From: Luteimicrobium xylanilyticum
Lineage (GTDB): Bacteria; Actinomycetota; Actinomycetes; Actinomycetales; Cellulomonadaceae
Assembly: GCF_009429125.1 (NCBI RefSeq)
Contig: NZ_CP045529.1
Coordinates: forward strand, 2,170,001 to 2,234,000
Reading direction: 5' to 3'
Length of the DNA stretch: 64,000 nt
The translations under genes and the position numbers were made by a program. Positions 1-12,793 of this stretch are shown here, piece after piece. Positions within the stretch are counted from its first letter, which is position 1, and each line of letters starts with the position of its first letter. The notes beneath the pieces were generated by a model, which worked only from the letters and a program-made list of their open reading frames with translations, was not told the DNA's origin and searched no databases.

Positions 1-143
1 AGGCGGAACAGCAGGTCGTCGTCGAGGTAGCGGAGCTCGAGGTCGTCGCTCACGACTCGCAGGCCGGCGAACGGCCAGATCTCCTCGGTGGTCAGAGCGA
101 CGGGCGTCTCGGGGGCGGCAGGCGGTGCGGCGGGCGTCGTCAT
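1..143 (-). CDS. N-terminal fragment of a probable GNAT-like protein (runs off the window)
   Basis: Only the first 47 codons are inside the window; the gene continues past the left edge on the minus strand. The start ATG lies at 143-141. The visible protein begins MTTPAAPPAAPETPV, a low-complexity Ala/Pro leader, followed by a stretch LRVVSDDLELRYLDDDLL. That layout resembles the start of actinobacterial GNAT acetyltransferases, which often open with LR-x-x-x-x-x-LELR. No catalytic part is visible, so the family is a guess from a short similarity. It could be any small cytoplasmic enzyme. Confidence 0.45.
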   Translation of the reverse strand, partial: MTTPAAPPAAPETPVALTTEEIWPFAGLRVVSDDLELRYLDDDLLFR

Positions 144-197
144 GCGCCGACGCTGCCAGCCCGACCTGGGCCGAAGCAAGCGGAATGCGAGCCCCGG

Positions 198-596
198 TCA
201 GCGCGCCCAGGGCGCGATGGTCGCAGCGACCGTGGCGACATCGCCCAGGGAACCGTCGGCGATGGCCATGGTCAGCGAGAAGAGCTCCTCGTGGGGTGCG
301 ACGAAGCGGCGTCCGTTGAGTCCGTAGAACACGACGACCGCGACGACACCGAGTCGCTTGTTGCCGTCCACGAGCGCGTGGTTCTGCACGACCGAGAGCA
401 TGAGTGCGGCGGCCTTCGTGTCGAGCGTCGGGTATGCCTCGACCCCGAACATCGAGCTCTGTGGCCGGTGGACCGCCGAGTCGAGCGCGCCCCAGTCGCG
501 GACGACGGGCTCCTTCTCGAGCAGCGCCCGTCCTGCGGCCAGGAGGTCGTCGACCTCGAGGTACTCGACGGGACCGGTGCCGACGGACCCGCTCAC
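198..596 (-). CDS. doc: Doc/Fic-type toxin of a toxin-antitoxin pair
   Basis: A 132-residue Fic-fold protein of the death-on-curing (Doc) group. The family core motif is seen as HALVDGNKR at residues 73-81, with the catalytic-loop His73 and the GNKR segment. P1 Doc, of comparable length, phosphorylates elongation factor Tu; that activity here is by family analogy. The GTG start at 596-594 overlaps the TGA of the upstream antitoxin (GTGA), which indicates translational coupling and fixes the start. A longer open frame reaching 848 reads out of frame through the antitoxin and is not real. The partner is a ribbon-helix-helix protein rather than classical Phd. Confidence 0.85.
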   Translation of the reverse strand: MSGSVGTGPVEYLEVDDLLAAGRALLEKEPVVRDWGALDSAVHRPQSSMFGVEAYPTLDTKAAALMLSVVQNHALVDGNKRLGVVAVVVFYGLNGRRFVAPHEELFSLTMAIADGSLGDVATVAATIAPWAR

Positions 597-799
597 GCGA
601 GTCGGTCGAGGACAGGCTTGTACTCCCGGATCGCGTCGGCGATCAACCGGTCTCGGAGCTCCGTCCGACGCTGTGCGTAGGCGCGGACGGCCTCGCGAAC
701 GATGTCGTTCTGCGACCGGCCCTCGCGCTCGGCGGCAGCCTCGATGGCACGCTTCTCGTCCGGCTCGAAGCGAACCACCAGGGTGCTCGTCGTGCTCAT
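593..799 (-). CDS. Ribbon-helix-helix (CopG-like) antitoxin
   Basis: A 68-residue protein. Residues 5-12 (STLVVRFE) look like the DNA-contacting beta strand of ribbon-helix-helix proteins, and two helices follow (EKRAIEAAAEREG and SQNDIVREAVRAYA). The C-terminal tail after residue 45 would be the toxin-neutralising part. A good GGAGGAG ribosome site precedes the ATG. It is coupled to the Doc toxin by a GTGA overlap. By family rule it would repress its own promoter, alone or with the toxin, but I could not pick out the operator in the 80-bp gap to pflA. Confidence 0.85.
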   Translation of the reverse strand: MSTTSTLVVRFEPDEKRAIEAAAEREGRSQNDIVREAVRAYAQRRTELRDRLIADAIREYKPVLDRLA

Positions 800-881
800 G
801 GCGTCTCTCCTCCGATGCTCGTGGTCCGACGATGCCGGCTGATATCACGACGATAGCACCGGGAGCTGCCGCGTGGTGAGC

Positions 882-1697
882 TCAATACGTGGTGAGCCCG
901 TGGGCGCGGAACTGCCCGCGCACGCGCTCGGTGAGCTCCGCCGTCGGCGGATGCGTTCCCTCGAGCTCGTACGTCCGCCCGAGGACACGCCACTTGTCGC
1001 GGCCCATCTGGTGGAACGGCAGCACCTCGACGCGCTCCACGGTCCCCGGGCGGATCCGCTCGAGCTCCGCCGCGTAGGCGACGACCTTCTCGACGTTGTC
1101 GACGTCGTCGGTGAGCCCAGGCACCAGGACGAAGCGGAGCCAGACGCGCGTGCCGTGCGCCGCGAGCCGGCGGCCGAACACGAACGTCGGCTCGAGGTCG
1201 CGCCCGGTCACGCGCCGGTACGTCTCGGGGTCGCCGGACTTCACGTCGAGCAGCACGAGGTCGGTGTCGTCGAGCATCGCGTCGGTCGCGTGGGCCCCGA
1301 GGAACCCGGAGGTGTCGAGCGTCGTGTGGACGCCGAGCTCCTTGGCGCCGCGCAGGACGCGCGCCGCGAACGCGGGCTGCATGAGCACCTCACCACCCGA
1401 GAGCGTGAGCCCTCCCCCGGTCGCCCGGAACACCGGGACGTACCGTGCCACCCGCGCGAGCAGCTCGTCGGCCGTCACCGGGCGCCCGTCCTTCATGGCG
1501 AGCGCGTCGGGGTTGTGGCAGTACAGGCAGCGCAGCGGGCAACCGCTGAGGAAGACCGTGAGCCGCGTGCCCGGCCCGTCGACCGCGGTCACGAGCTCCC
1601 AGGAGTGCACCGACCCAAGCTCTCCCGACCGCATCGCCGCCAGCCGCTCCGACCGCTCGAGGTCCTCCGCGACGCCGAGACCGGCGAGGGTGCTCAT
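882..1697 (-). CDS. pflA: Pyruvate formate-lyase activating enzyme
   Basis: A 271-residue radical SAM enzyme that installs the glycyl radical on pyruvate formate-lyase. The [4Fe-4S]/SAM motif CX3CX2C is present as Cys53, Cys57 and Cys60 (CPLRCLYCHNP), preceded by the conserved TVDGPG-like segment (TAVDGPGTR, residues 37-45). The protein is about 25 residues longer at the N terminus than E. coli PflA, and a start at Met22 would match the family better. However, the ATG at 1697 overlaps the pflB stop (ATGA), so coupling favours the long form. It is co-transcribed with its substrate pflB, an oxygen-sensitive pair used under anoxic conditions. Confidence 0.95.
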   Translation of the reverse strand: MSTLAGLGVAEDLERSERLAAMRSGELGSVHSWELVTAVDGPGTRLTVFLSGCPLRCLYCHNPDALAMKDGRPVTADELLARVARYVPVFRATGGGLTLSGGEVLMQPAFAARVLRGAKELGVHTTLDTSGFLGAHATDAMLDDTDLVLLDVKSGDPETYRRVTGRDLEPTFVFGRRLAAHGTRVWLRFVLVPGLTDDVDNVEKVVAYAAELERIRPGTVERVEVLPFHQMGRDKWRVLGRTYELEGTHPPTAELTERVRGQFRAHGLTTY

Positions 1698-3988
1698 CAG
1701 ACCGCACCGTGGAACGTGCGCGACAGCACGTCGAGCTGCTGCTCGCGCGTCAGCCGGACGAAGTTCACCGCGTACCCGGAGACCCGGATGGTCAGCTGCG
1801 GGTAGTCCTCCGGGTGCTCCATCGCGTCCAGCAGCGTCTCGCGGTTCAGGACGTTGACGTTCATGTGATACCCGTTCGACCCGAAGTACGCGTCGAGGAG
1901 GCCGGCGAGGTTCGTGACCTGCTCGCCCTTCTCCCGGCCCAGCCCGGCGGGGACCACGGTGTTCGTCAGCGAGATGCCGTCCTGGGCGTCGTCGTACGGG
2001 AGCTTCGCGACCGACAGCGCCGACGCGAGCATGCCGTGCGTGTCACGCCCGTTCATCGGGTTGGCCCCGGGGGCGAACGGCTCGCCGGCCCGACGCCCGT
2101 CGGGCGTGTTCCCCGTCGCCTTGCCGTAGACGACGTTCGACGTGATCGTCAGGACCGACTGCGTGGGCACCGCGTCGCGGTACGTCGGGTGCTGGCGGAC
2201 CTTCGCCATGAACGTCTCCACGAGCCACGTCGCGATCTCGTCGGCGCGGTCGTCGTCGTTGCCGTAGGTCGGGAAGTCGCCGTCGATCGTGTAGTCGACG
2301 ACGATGCCTCGGTCGTCGCGCACGGGCGTGACCTGCGCGTATCGGATCGCCGACAGCGAGTCCGCGGCCACCGACAGCCCCGCGATCCCGCACGCCATGG
2401 TCCGCAGCACGTCCTTGTCGTGCAGCGCCATCTCGAGGCGCTCGTACGCGTAGCGGTCGTGGGCCCAGTGGATGCAGTTGAGCGCCTCGACGTACGTCGC
2501 CGCCAGCCAGTCGAGCGTCGCGTCGAACCGTGCCAGGACGTCGTCGTAGTCGAGGACGCCGTCGCCCACCGGCGCGGTCGCGGGCGAGACCTGGGCCCCC
2601 GTGACCTCGTCCCTGCCGCCGTTGATCGCGTAGAGCAGCGCCTTCGCGACGTTCACGCGCGCGCCGAAGAACTGCATCTGCTTGCCGATCCGCATCGGGG
2701 ACACGCAGCACGCGATGCCCGCGTCGTCACCCCAGTGGGCGCGGATCGTGTCGTCCGACTCGTACTGCACCGCCGACGTGTCGATCGACACCTGCGCGCA
2801 GAACTCCTTGAAGCCCTGCGGCAGGCTCGGAGTCCAGAACACCGTCATGTTCGGCTCGGGCGCCGGGCCGAGGTTGTAGAGCGTCTGGAGGAAGCGGAAC
2901 GAGTTCTTGGTGACGAGCGTGCGCCCGTCGTCCCCCATGCCGCCGATCGACTCGGTCACCCACGTCGGGTCGCCCGAGAACAGGGCGTCGTACTCGGGGG
3001 TGCGCAGGAAGCGCACGATCCGCAGCTTGATGACGAAGTCGTCGACGAGCTCCTGCGCCTGCTCCTCGGTGAGGACGCCGGCATCGAGGTCGCGCTGCAG
3101 GTAGACGTCGAGGAACGTCGACGTCCGGCCCAGCGACATCGCGGCGCCGTTCTGCTCCTTCACCGCGGCGAGGTAGGCGAGGTACAGCCACTGGACCGCC
3201 TCGTGCGCGTTCGCCGCGGGGCGGCGCACGTCACACCCGTAGGACGCCGCCATCTCGACGAGCTCGCCGAGCGCCCGGAGCTGCTCGGCGTTCTCCTCAC
3301 GGTCGCGCAGCACCGCCTCGGTCCCGGGCTGCATGTCCATCGCGACGCGGTCGACCTTCTTCGCGGCGACGAGGGCGTCGACGCCGTACAGCGCGACGCG
3401 GCGGTAGTCGCCGATGATGCGTCCGCGACCGTACGCGTCGGGCAGGCCGGTCACGATGTGCGAGGACCGCGCTGCCCGCACCGACGGCGGGTAGACGTCG
3501 AACACGGCCTGGTTGTGGGTCTTGCGGTACTCCGTGAAGACCTTCCGCAGCACCGGGTCGACGGGATAGCCGTACGTCTCGAGCGCGCCCTCGACCATGC
3601 GCCAGCCACCGTTCGGCATGATCGCGCGCTTGAGCGGGGCGTCCGTCTGGAGCCCGACGACGAGCTCGTGCTCGCGGTCGATGTAGCCGGGTGCGTGCGC
3701 CGTGATCGTCGAGGGCGTCGCCGCGTCGACGTCGTAGACGCCCTTCTCCCGCTCCTCCGGGAACATCGCGGTGAGCCGGCTCCAGAGCGCGGTGGAGCGC
3801 TCCGTCGGGCCGGCCAGGAACGAGCTGTCGCCGTCGTACGGGGTGTAGTTGCGCTGGATGAAGTCGCGGACGTCCACGCCGTCCCGCCAGGGCCCGTCGA
3901 CGAAGCCCTCCCACGCAGGCTCGTGCGCGGTGTCCGCGCTCCCCTGCTGCGACAGGTGCTGAGGGACCGGGGTGGCGTGCGTAGTCAT
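1697..3988 (-). CDS. pflB: Formate C-acetyltransferase (pyruvate formate-lyase)
   Basis: A 763-residue glycyl radical enzyme converting pyruvate and CoA to acetyl-CoA and formate. The adjacent active-site cysteines are Cys427-Cys428 (GIACCVSP), and the radical glycine is Gly738 in RVSGYAVNF, 25 residues from the C terminus. Length matches E. coli PflB (760). It overlaps pflA by ATGA. The 225-bp gap upstream should hold its promoter. It gives a mixed-acid fermentation branch to an otherwise aerobic-looking gene set. Together with poxB further right, the window encodes two non-PDH fates for pyruvate. Confidence 0.97.
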   Translation of the reverse strand: MTTHATPVPQHLSQQGSADTAHEPAWEGFVDGPWRDGVDVRDFIQRNYTPYDGDSSFLAGPTERSTALWSRLTAMFPEEREKGVYDVDAATPSTITAHAPGYIDREHELVVGLQTDAPLKRAIMPNGGWRMVEGALETYGYPVDPVLRKVFTEYRKTHNQAVFDVYPPSVRAARSSHIVTGLPDAYGRGRIIGDYRRVALYGVDALVAAKKVDRVAMDMQPGTEAVLRDREENAEQLRALGELVEMAASYGCDVRRPAANAHEAVQWLYLAYLAAVKEQNGAAMSLGRTSTFLDVYLQRDLDAGVLTEEQAQELVDDFVIKLRIVRFLRTPEYDALFSGDPTWVTESIGGMGDDGRTLVTKNSFRFLQTLYNLGPAPEPNMTVFWTPSLPQGFKEFCAQVSIDTSAVQYESDDTIRAHWGDDAGIACCVSPMRIGKQMQFFGARVNVAKALLYAINGGRDEVTGAQVSPATAPVGDGVLDYDDVLARFDATLDWLAATYVEALNCIHWAHDRYAYERLEMALHDKDVLRTMACGIAGLSVAADSLSAIRYAQVTPVRDDRGIVVDYTIDGDFPTYGNDDDRADEIATWLVETFMAKVRQHPTYRDAVPTQSVLTITSNVVYGKATGNTPDGRRAGEPFAPGANPMNGRDTHGMLASALSVAKLPYDDAQDGISLTNTVVPAGLGREKGEQVTNLAGLLDAYFGSNGYHMNVNVLNRETLLDAMEHPEDYPQLTIRVSGYAVNFVRLTREQQLDVLSRTFHGAV

Positions 3989-4044
3989 GATGTCCGTCGA
4001 TTCCGTCGACCGGAGCGGTGCCTGGTCGCCCGCTCACTCAATTC

Positions 4045-4074
4045 AGCGTAAGAGCGCGAATCAGGCAAAGCCAA
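4045..4074 (-). promoter_or_regulatory. Possible pflBA promoter
   Basis: On the minus strand a TTGGCT (4074-4069) and TACGCT (4050-4045) pair with an 18-bp spacer lies about 60 bp before pflB. The rest of the 3989-4213 gap carries an unusually A/T-rich patch (agtattttta near 4168-4177) but no clear FNR, Rex or CRP site that I could recognise. This is a visual guess only. Confidence 0.3.
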
Positions 4075-4213
4075 GGTCAAGCCAGGTCTGGTCCATCACG
4101 CCGTCTAGGCAGGCAACGGTGTGGCTGACGCCATAGTGGGCACGGCGGCGTTGGTAGGCGCTTGGCACAGTATTTTTACCGAAGCTCTGCCGAGTGCTCC
4201 ACGATCGAGACCC

Positions 4214-4762
4214 TCAGCCCAGGAGACGACGCAGCGTGCGGACGTTGCGCGTGGTCGTCGTCGCCTTGTAGCGGGCCTTCGACGACAGCTTCGAGAACGG
4301 AGCGTCGAGGGTGCCTCCCTGCCGCACCTGCCAGTAGACGACCCCCTCCCCCGCCGCGACCGGGTCGGTCTCCGGATCGAGGCCGAGCGCGTCCACCGCG
4401 GCCAGGAGCTCGTCGAGGACGGTCGGGTCCGAGACGAACGTCACGTCGTCGTGCCAGCCTTCCCGGGACGGCCACGGGAACGCCTCCACGACCTCCCCGA
4501 GCGCCCCCTGTCGCAGCAGGACGACCCAGGCGTCGTAGCCGAACCGCTCCCCCAGCCCCGCCTCGATCCGTCGCTTCGCGTCCGCGAGGGGTTCGTCCGT
4601 CGCGTCGACGACCACGTTCCCGCTCGCGAGCACGGTCCGGACGCCCGTGAAGCCGAGCCCCTCGACGCAGGAACGCAGATCGGCCGACCGGATCGTCACC
4701 CCGCCCACGTTGACGCCCCGAAGCAGCACCACCCAGCGGCCGTCGGCCTCGCTCGTCGCCAT
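4214..4762 (-). CDS. DUF1697 family protein
   Basis: A 182-residue protein of unknown function. The family's diagnostic N terminus is present as WVVLLRGVNVGG (residues 9-20), and the body is full length. The start chosen is ATG 4762 (MATSEADGR). Alternatives in frame are ATG 4771 and a GTG at 4786 that overlaps the upstream HAD gene's TGA (GTGA), so coupling to that gene is possible. It is the last gene of a dxs-HAD-DUF1697 run. No catalytic residues are known to me for this family. Confidence 0.8.
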   Translation of the reverse strand: MATSEADGRWVVLLRGVNVGGVTIRSADLRSCVEGLGFTGVRTVLASGNVVVDATDEPLADAKRRIEAGLGERFGYDAWVVLLRQGALGEVVEAFPWPSREGWHDDVTFVSDPTVLDELLAAVDALGLDPETDPVAAGEGVVYWQVRQGGTLDAPFSKLSSKARYKATTTTRNVRTLRRLLG

Positions 4763-4782
4763 GCCGGACATCCTGCCCGACG

Positions 4783-5436
4783 TCACCGGGCCACCGCGGA
4801 CGCGACCTCGATCGCCTCGCGTGTCGTCGCCGCGACGACGTCCGGACGCCTCGTCCCCGCCCACGCGCGGCCGTGGGAGACCCACGCCGTCCGGACGCCG
4901 GCCGCATGCCCCGCGGCGACGTCGGCGTGCGCGGTGTCGCCCACCATCCACACCTCGTCACGATCGACGGCCGCGGCACCGAGCCGGTCGAGCGCGATCT
5001 CGAGGAGGCGCGGGTCGGGCTTGGCGACGCCCTCCTCGCCGGAGACGACGACGGCGTCCACGCGCGACCCGAGCCCGCAGCGCGCGATCTTCGCCCGCTG
5101 CTGCGCCGACGTCCCGTTGGTCACGACCGCCACCCGGTGGCCCGCGTCGCGGAGCTCCTCGAGCAGCGTCGGGACGCCGTCGTAGAGCCGCACGCCGTCG
5201 ACGATGCCCGCCCGGAACCGCGTGATCGCGGCGGGCACGTCGTCGTCCCAGCCGAGCCGGTCGATGAGCACGCGCGCCAGCGCCTCCTTGGAGCCGTGCC
5301 CGTCCTGGTCGACCTCGAGGACGTCTGCGAGGTCCTCGTCGGACGCGCCGGCCTCGGCGACCGCGGCAGCGGCCCACGCCGCGAACGCGTCGGTGCGGGC
5401 CAGCAGGGTGTTGTCGAGGTCGAGGAGCCAGATCAC
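4783..5436 (-). CDS. HAD-superfamily hydrolase
   Basis: A 217-residue HAD phosphatase. Motif I is DLDNT at residues 6-10 (nucleophile Asp6), motif II is the VVTNGTS segment, and the late acidic motif is [11 protein letters not shown] cap sits between motifs I and II, so it belongs to the HAD-IA type, like phosphoglycolate phosphatases and pyrimidine nucleotidases. The GTG start at 5436 overlaps the dxs stop (GTGA), so it is translationally coupled to dxs. The substrate cannot be told from sequence, and a role in isoprenoid precursor supply is suggested only by position. Confidence 0.88.
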   Translation of the reverse strand: MIWLLDLDNTLLARTDAFAAWAAAAVAEAGASDEDLADVLEVDQDGHGSKEALARVLIDRLGWDDDVPAAITRFRAGIVDGVRLYDGVPTLLEELRDAGHRVAVVTNGTSAQQRAKIARCGLGSRVDAVVVSGEEGVAKPDPRLLEIALDRLGAAAVDRDEVWMVGDTAHADVAAGHAAGVRTAWVSHGRAWAGTRRPDVVAATTREAIEVASAVAR

Positions 5437-7328
5437 GGACGCAGGCTACCGAGCGCCGCGAGCGCGTCGGCGGCGACGTCCGCGGCACCGAGCCGGTACC
5501 TGGCGACGATCTCCTCGCGGCTCGCGTGGTCGACGAAGGTCGTCGGCAGGCCCAGCGTGAGCATCCGCGCCAGGTGCCCCTCGGCCGTGAGCCGCTCACC
5601 GAGGAGCGCGCCCACGCCGCCCTCCGCGAGCCCGTCCTCGACGGTGACCACGAGGTCCGCCTCGCCTGCGAGCTTCACCAGCGCCGACGGCATCGGGAGG
5701 ACCCAGGTCGGGGCCGCGACCGTCGTCCGGACGCCGTGCTCTCCCAGGACGCGCGCGGCCTCGAGGGCCGTGCCGACCATGGGGCCCACGCCGACGAGGA
5801 GCACCCGCGGCGCGTCGCCTGCATCGGACCTCGGGCCCGTACGGGCCACGACGTCCACGTCGTCGAGCCGGTCGACGGCCGGCAGGTCGGGGCCGAGCGA
5901 GCCCTTGGGGTACCGGACGACCGTGGGCGCGTCGTCGACGTCGACCGCGGTGCGCAGCGCCTCGCGCAGCGTGGCCTCGTCGCGGGGCGCGGCGAGGCGC
6001 AGGCCGGGCACGAGCCGCAGCATCGCGAGGTCCCACATGCCGTGGTGGCTGGGCCCGTCGGGGCCGGTGATCCCGGCCCGGTCGAGCACGAACGTCACGC
6101 CCGCGCGGTGCAGCGCGACGTCCATGAGGACCTGGTCGAACGCCCGGTTGAGGAACGTCGCGTACAGCGCGACGACGGGGTGCAGGCCGGCGAAGGCCAT
6201 GCCGGCGGCGGACGTCACGGCGTGCTGCTCGGCGATGCCCACGTCGATCGTGCGCTCGGGGAACTCGCGCGAGAACGGCAGCAGTCCGACGGGCTCGAGC
6301 ATCGCCCCCGTGATCGCGACGACGTCGGGGCGGCGGCGGCCGATCTGCACCAGCTCGTCCGCGAAGACCTTGGTCCAGCCGAACCGCGACGGCGCGATGG
6401 GCAGACCCGTCTCGGGGTGGATGACGCCGATCGCGTGGAAGCGGTCGGCGACGTCCTGCTCGGCGGGCGAGTACCCGCGACCCTTCTCGGTGATGGCGTG
6501 CACGATCACGGGGCCGCCGAACGCCTTGGCCTGGCGCAGCGCCCGCTCGACGGCCTGCTCGTCGTGCCCGTCGACCGGGCCGATGTACTTGAGCCCGAGG
6601 TCCTCGAACATGCCCTGCGGCGCGACGACGTCCTTGATGCCCTTCTTCAGGCCGTGCAGCCACTCGTACGCGAAGCGTCCGGGCGGGCCCGAGCGGTTCA
6701 GGGTGCGCTTGCCCCAGGAGAGGAAGCTCTCGTAGCCGTCGGTGGTGCGCAGCGTGTCCAGGTGGTGCGCCATCCCGCCGATGGTCGGCGAGTACGACCG
6801 GCCGTTGTCGTTGACGACGACCACGAGACGCCGGTCCTCGGCCGCGGAGATGTTGTTGATGGCCTCCCAGGCCATGCCGCCGGTGAGCGCGCCGTCGCCG
6901 ATCACCGCGACCACGTGCCGGTCGCGCAGACCGCGCACCGTGTTCGCCCGGGCGATCCCGTCGGCCCAGCTCAGCGAGGTGGACGCGTGCGAGTTCTCGA
7001 CGACGTCGTGCTCGGACTCGGCGCGGCTCGGGTAGCCCGCGAGGCCGTCCTTCTGCCGCAGCGTGGAGAAGTCCTGCCGCCCGGTGAGCAGCTTGTGCAC
7101 GTACGACTGGTGGCCCGTGTCGAACACGAACGTGTCGCGCGGCGACTCGAACACCCGGTGCATCGCGAGCGTCAGCTCGACGACACCCAGGTTCGGGCCG
7201 AGGTGCCCACCGGTGCGCGAGACCGCCTGGACCAGGAACTCCCGGATCTCGGCGGCGAGCTGCCGCAGCTGCGCGGGGCTCAGCGCATCCAGGTCCCGTG
7301 GTCCCGAGATCTGCTCCAGCAGCCCCAT
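5433..7328 (-). CDS. dxs: 1-deoxy-D-xylulose-5-phosphate synthase
   Basis: A 631-residue thiamine-diphosphate enzyme that condenses pyruvate with glyceraldehyde-3-phosphate, the first step of the MEP isoprenoid pathway. The thiamine-binding motif begins at Gly144 (GDGALTGGM) and continues to AINN. The transketolase-like middle domain contains [15 protein letters not shown], and the C-terminal domain ends at a TGA overlapped by the next gene. Length equals the family norm. It is divergent from guaB1, with about 195 bp between them. A GAGAGGA ribosome site precedes the ATG. Confidence 0.97.
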   Translation of the reverse strand: MGLLEQISGPRDLDALSPAQLRQLAAEIREFLVQAVSRTGGHLGPNLGVVELTLAMHRVFESPRDTFVFDTGHQSYVHKLLTGRQDFSTLRQKDGLAGYPSRAESEHDVVENSHASTSLSWADGIARANTVRGLRDRHVVAVIGDGALTGGMAWEAINNISAAEDRRLVVVVNDNGRSYSPTIGGMAHHLDTLRTTDGYESFLSWGKRTLNRSGPPGRFAYEWLHGLKKGIKDVVAPQGMFEDLGLKYIGPVDGHDEQAVERALRQAKAFGGPVIVHAITEKGRGYSPAEQDVADRFHAIGVIHPETGLPIAPSRFGWTKVFADELVQIGRRRPDVVAITGAMLEPVGLLPFSREFPERTIDVGIAEQHAVTSAAGMAFAGLHPVVALYATFLNRAFDQVLMDVALHRAGVTFVLDRAGITGPDGPSHHGMWDLAMLRLVPGLRLAAPRDEATLREALRTAVDVDDAPTVVRYPKGSLGPDLPAVDRLDDVDVVARTGPRSDAGDAPRVLLVGVGPMVGTALEAARVLGEHGVRTTVAAPTWVLPMPSALVKLAGEADLVVTVEDGLAEGGVGALLGERLTAEGHLARMLTLGLPTTFVDHASREEIVARYRLGAADVAADALAALGSLRP

Positions 7329-7407
7329 CGGCGCTCATCCTCTCGTCGTGCGGTCGACCCGTGGGCCGCGTGCGGCCGGTGCACCACCGGTGCCCGACCA
7401 TCGGTCG

Positions 7408-7413
7408 AGTCTA
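7408..7413 (-). promoter_or_regulatory. Candidate -10 box for dxs
   Basis: TAGACT on the minus strand, with GTGGAC 16 bp upstream as a weak -35, would give a leader of roughly 70 nt before dxs. The same TAGACTCGA string recurs on the plus strand as the -10 box of the divergent guaB1. Confidence 0.35.
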
Positions 7414-7511
7414 CGCGGCGACCTGCGCCGTCCACGTGGCCGGGGTGTGCGCGTCGTGGGTGCGCCCGGTGGACCGTGACGCACGCCACGGGTCCCACGG
7501 CCGCGCCGCCC

Positions 7512-9688
<2,177 letters not shown>

Positions 9689-9856
9689 GGCCGCCGCAGC
9701 ACCTCCGCCCGGGTCGGGCGCCCCGATCCACGTCTCGGCTGCCCGTACCCCTGGAGCGTCGCGCCCGGGTTCGACGCGAGACCGTCGCCCGGACGCCGGT
9801 CGCCCGCCGCACGCGGCCAGGGCAGCCACCGTCCACGACCCTCCACGGACGACGAA

Positions 9857-9888
9857 CGGCCGGGCCGACCCGAAGGTCGACCCGGCCG
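9857..9888. terminator. Bidirectional terminator hairpin between nudix and acnA
   Basis: A 14-bp stem (9857-9870 with 9875-9888, one G-T type mismatch) around a CGAA loop lies between two convergent genes, 18 bp beyond the acnA stop. No T-run follows, as is common in high-GC genomes. Confidence 0.7.
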
Positions 9889-9906
9889 TCGCGGGGGCGC
9901 TGAGTC

Positions 9907-12648
<2,742 letters not shown>

Positions 12649-12771
12649 GGTGCAACTCCTGTCTGCTGGCGAGGGGTGACGGGGCGTGCGCCGACGTCGG
12701 CGCACGAGCCCGTCGGGGGCTCTTCAGGGGCTTCTTGGGGGCTTGCGTTCAGCCTACGCCAGCATACCGCA

Positions 12772-12793
12772 GATATCTTGACGTCAAGATATC
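12772..12793. promoter_or_regulatory. Perfect 22-bp palindrome upstream of acnA
   Basis: Two fused GATATCTTGAC half-sites form an exact 22-bp palindrome centred between 12782 and 12783. It overlaps the last codons and the TGA of the upstream P-type ATPase gene and sits near the expected -35 region for acnA (a TAGGCT candidate -10 lies at 12756-12751 on the minus strand). Its symmetry is that of a dimeric regulator site rather than a terminator, since there is no loop. Confidence 0.6.

Noticed and set aside
198-848. A 216-codon frame as a long form of the Doc toxin
   Set aside because: Its first third reads out of frame through the antitoxin and a promoter region; the GTGA overlap at 596 gives the real start.
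1709-4051. A 780-codon plus-strand open frame opposite pflB
   Set aside because: It is the mirror of a real gene in high-GC DNA: Arg/Val/Asp-rich, no recognisable domain, and pflB on the other strand has all catalytic residues.
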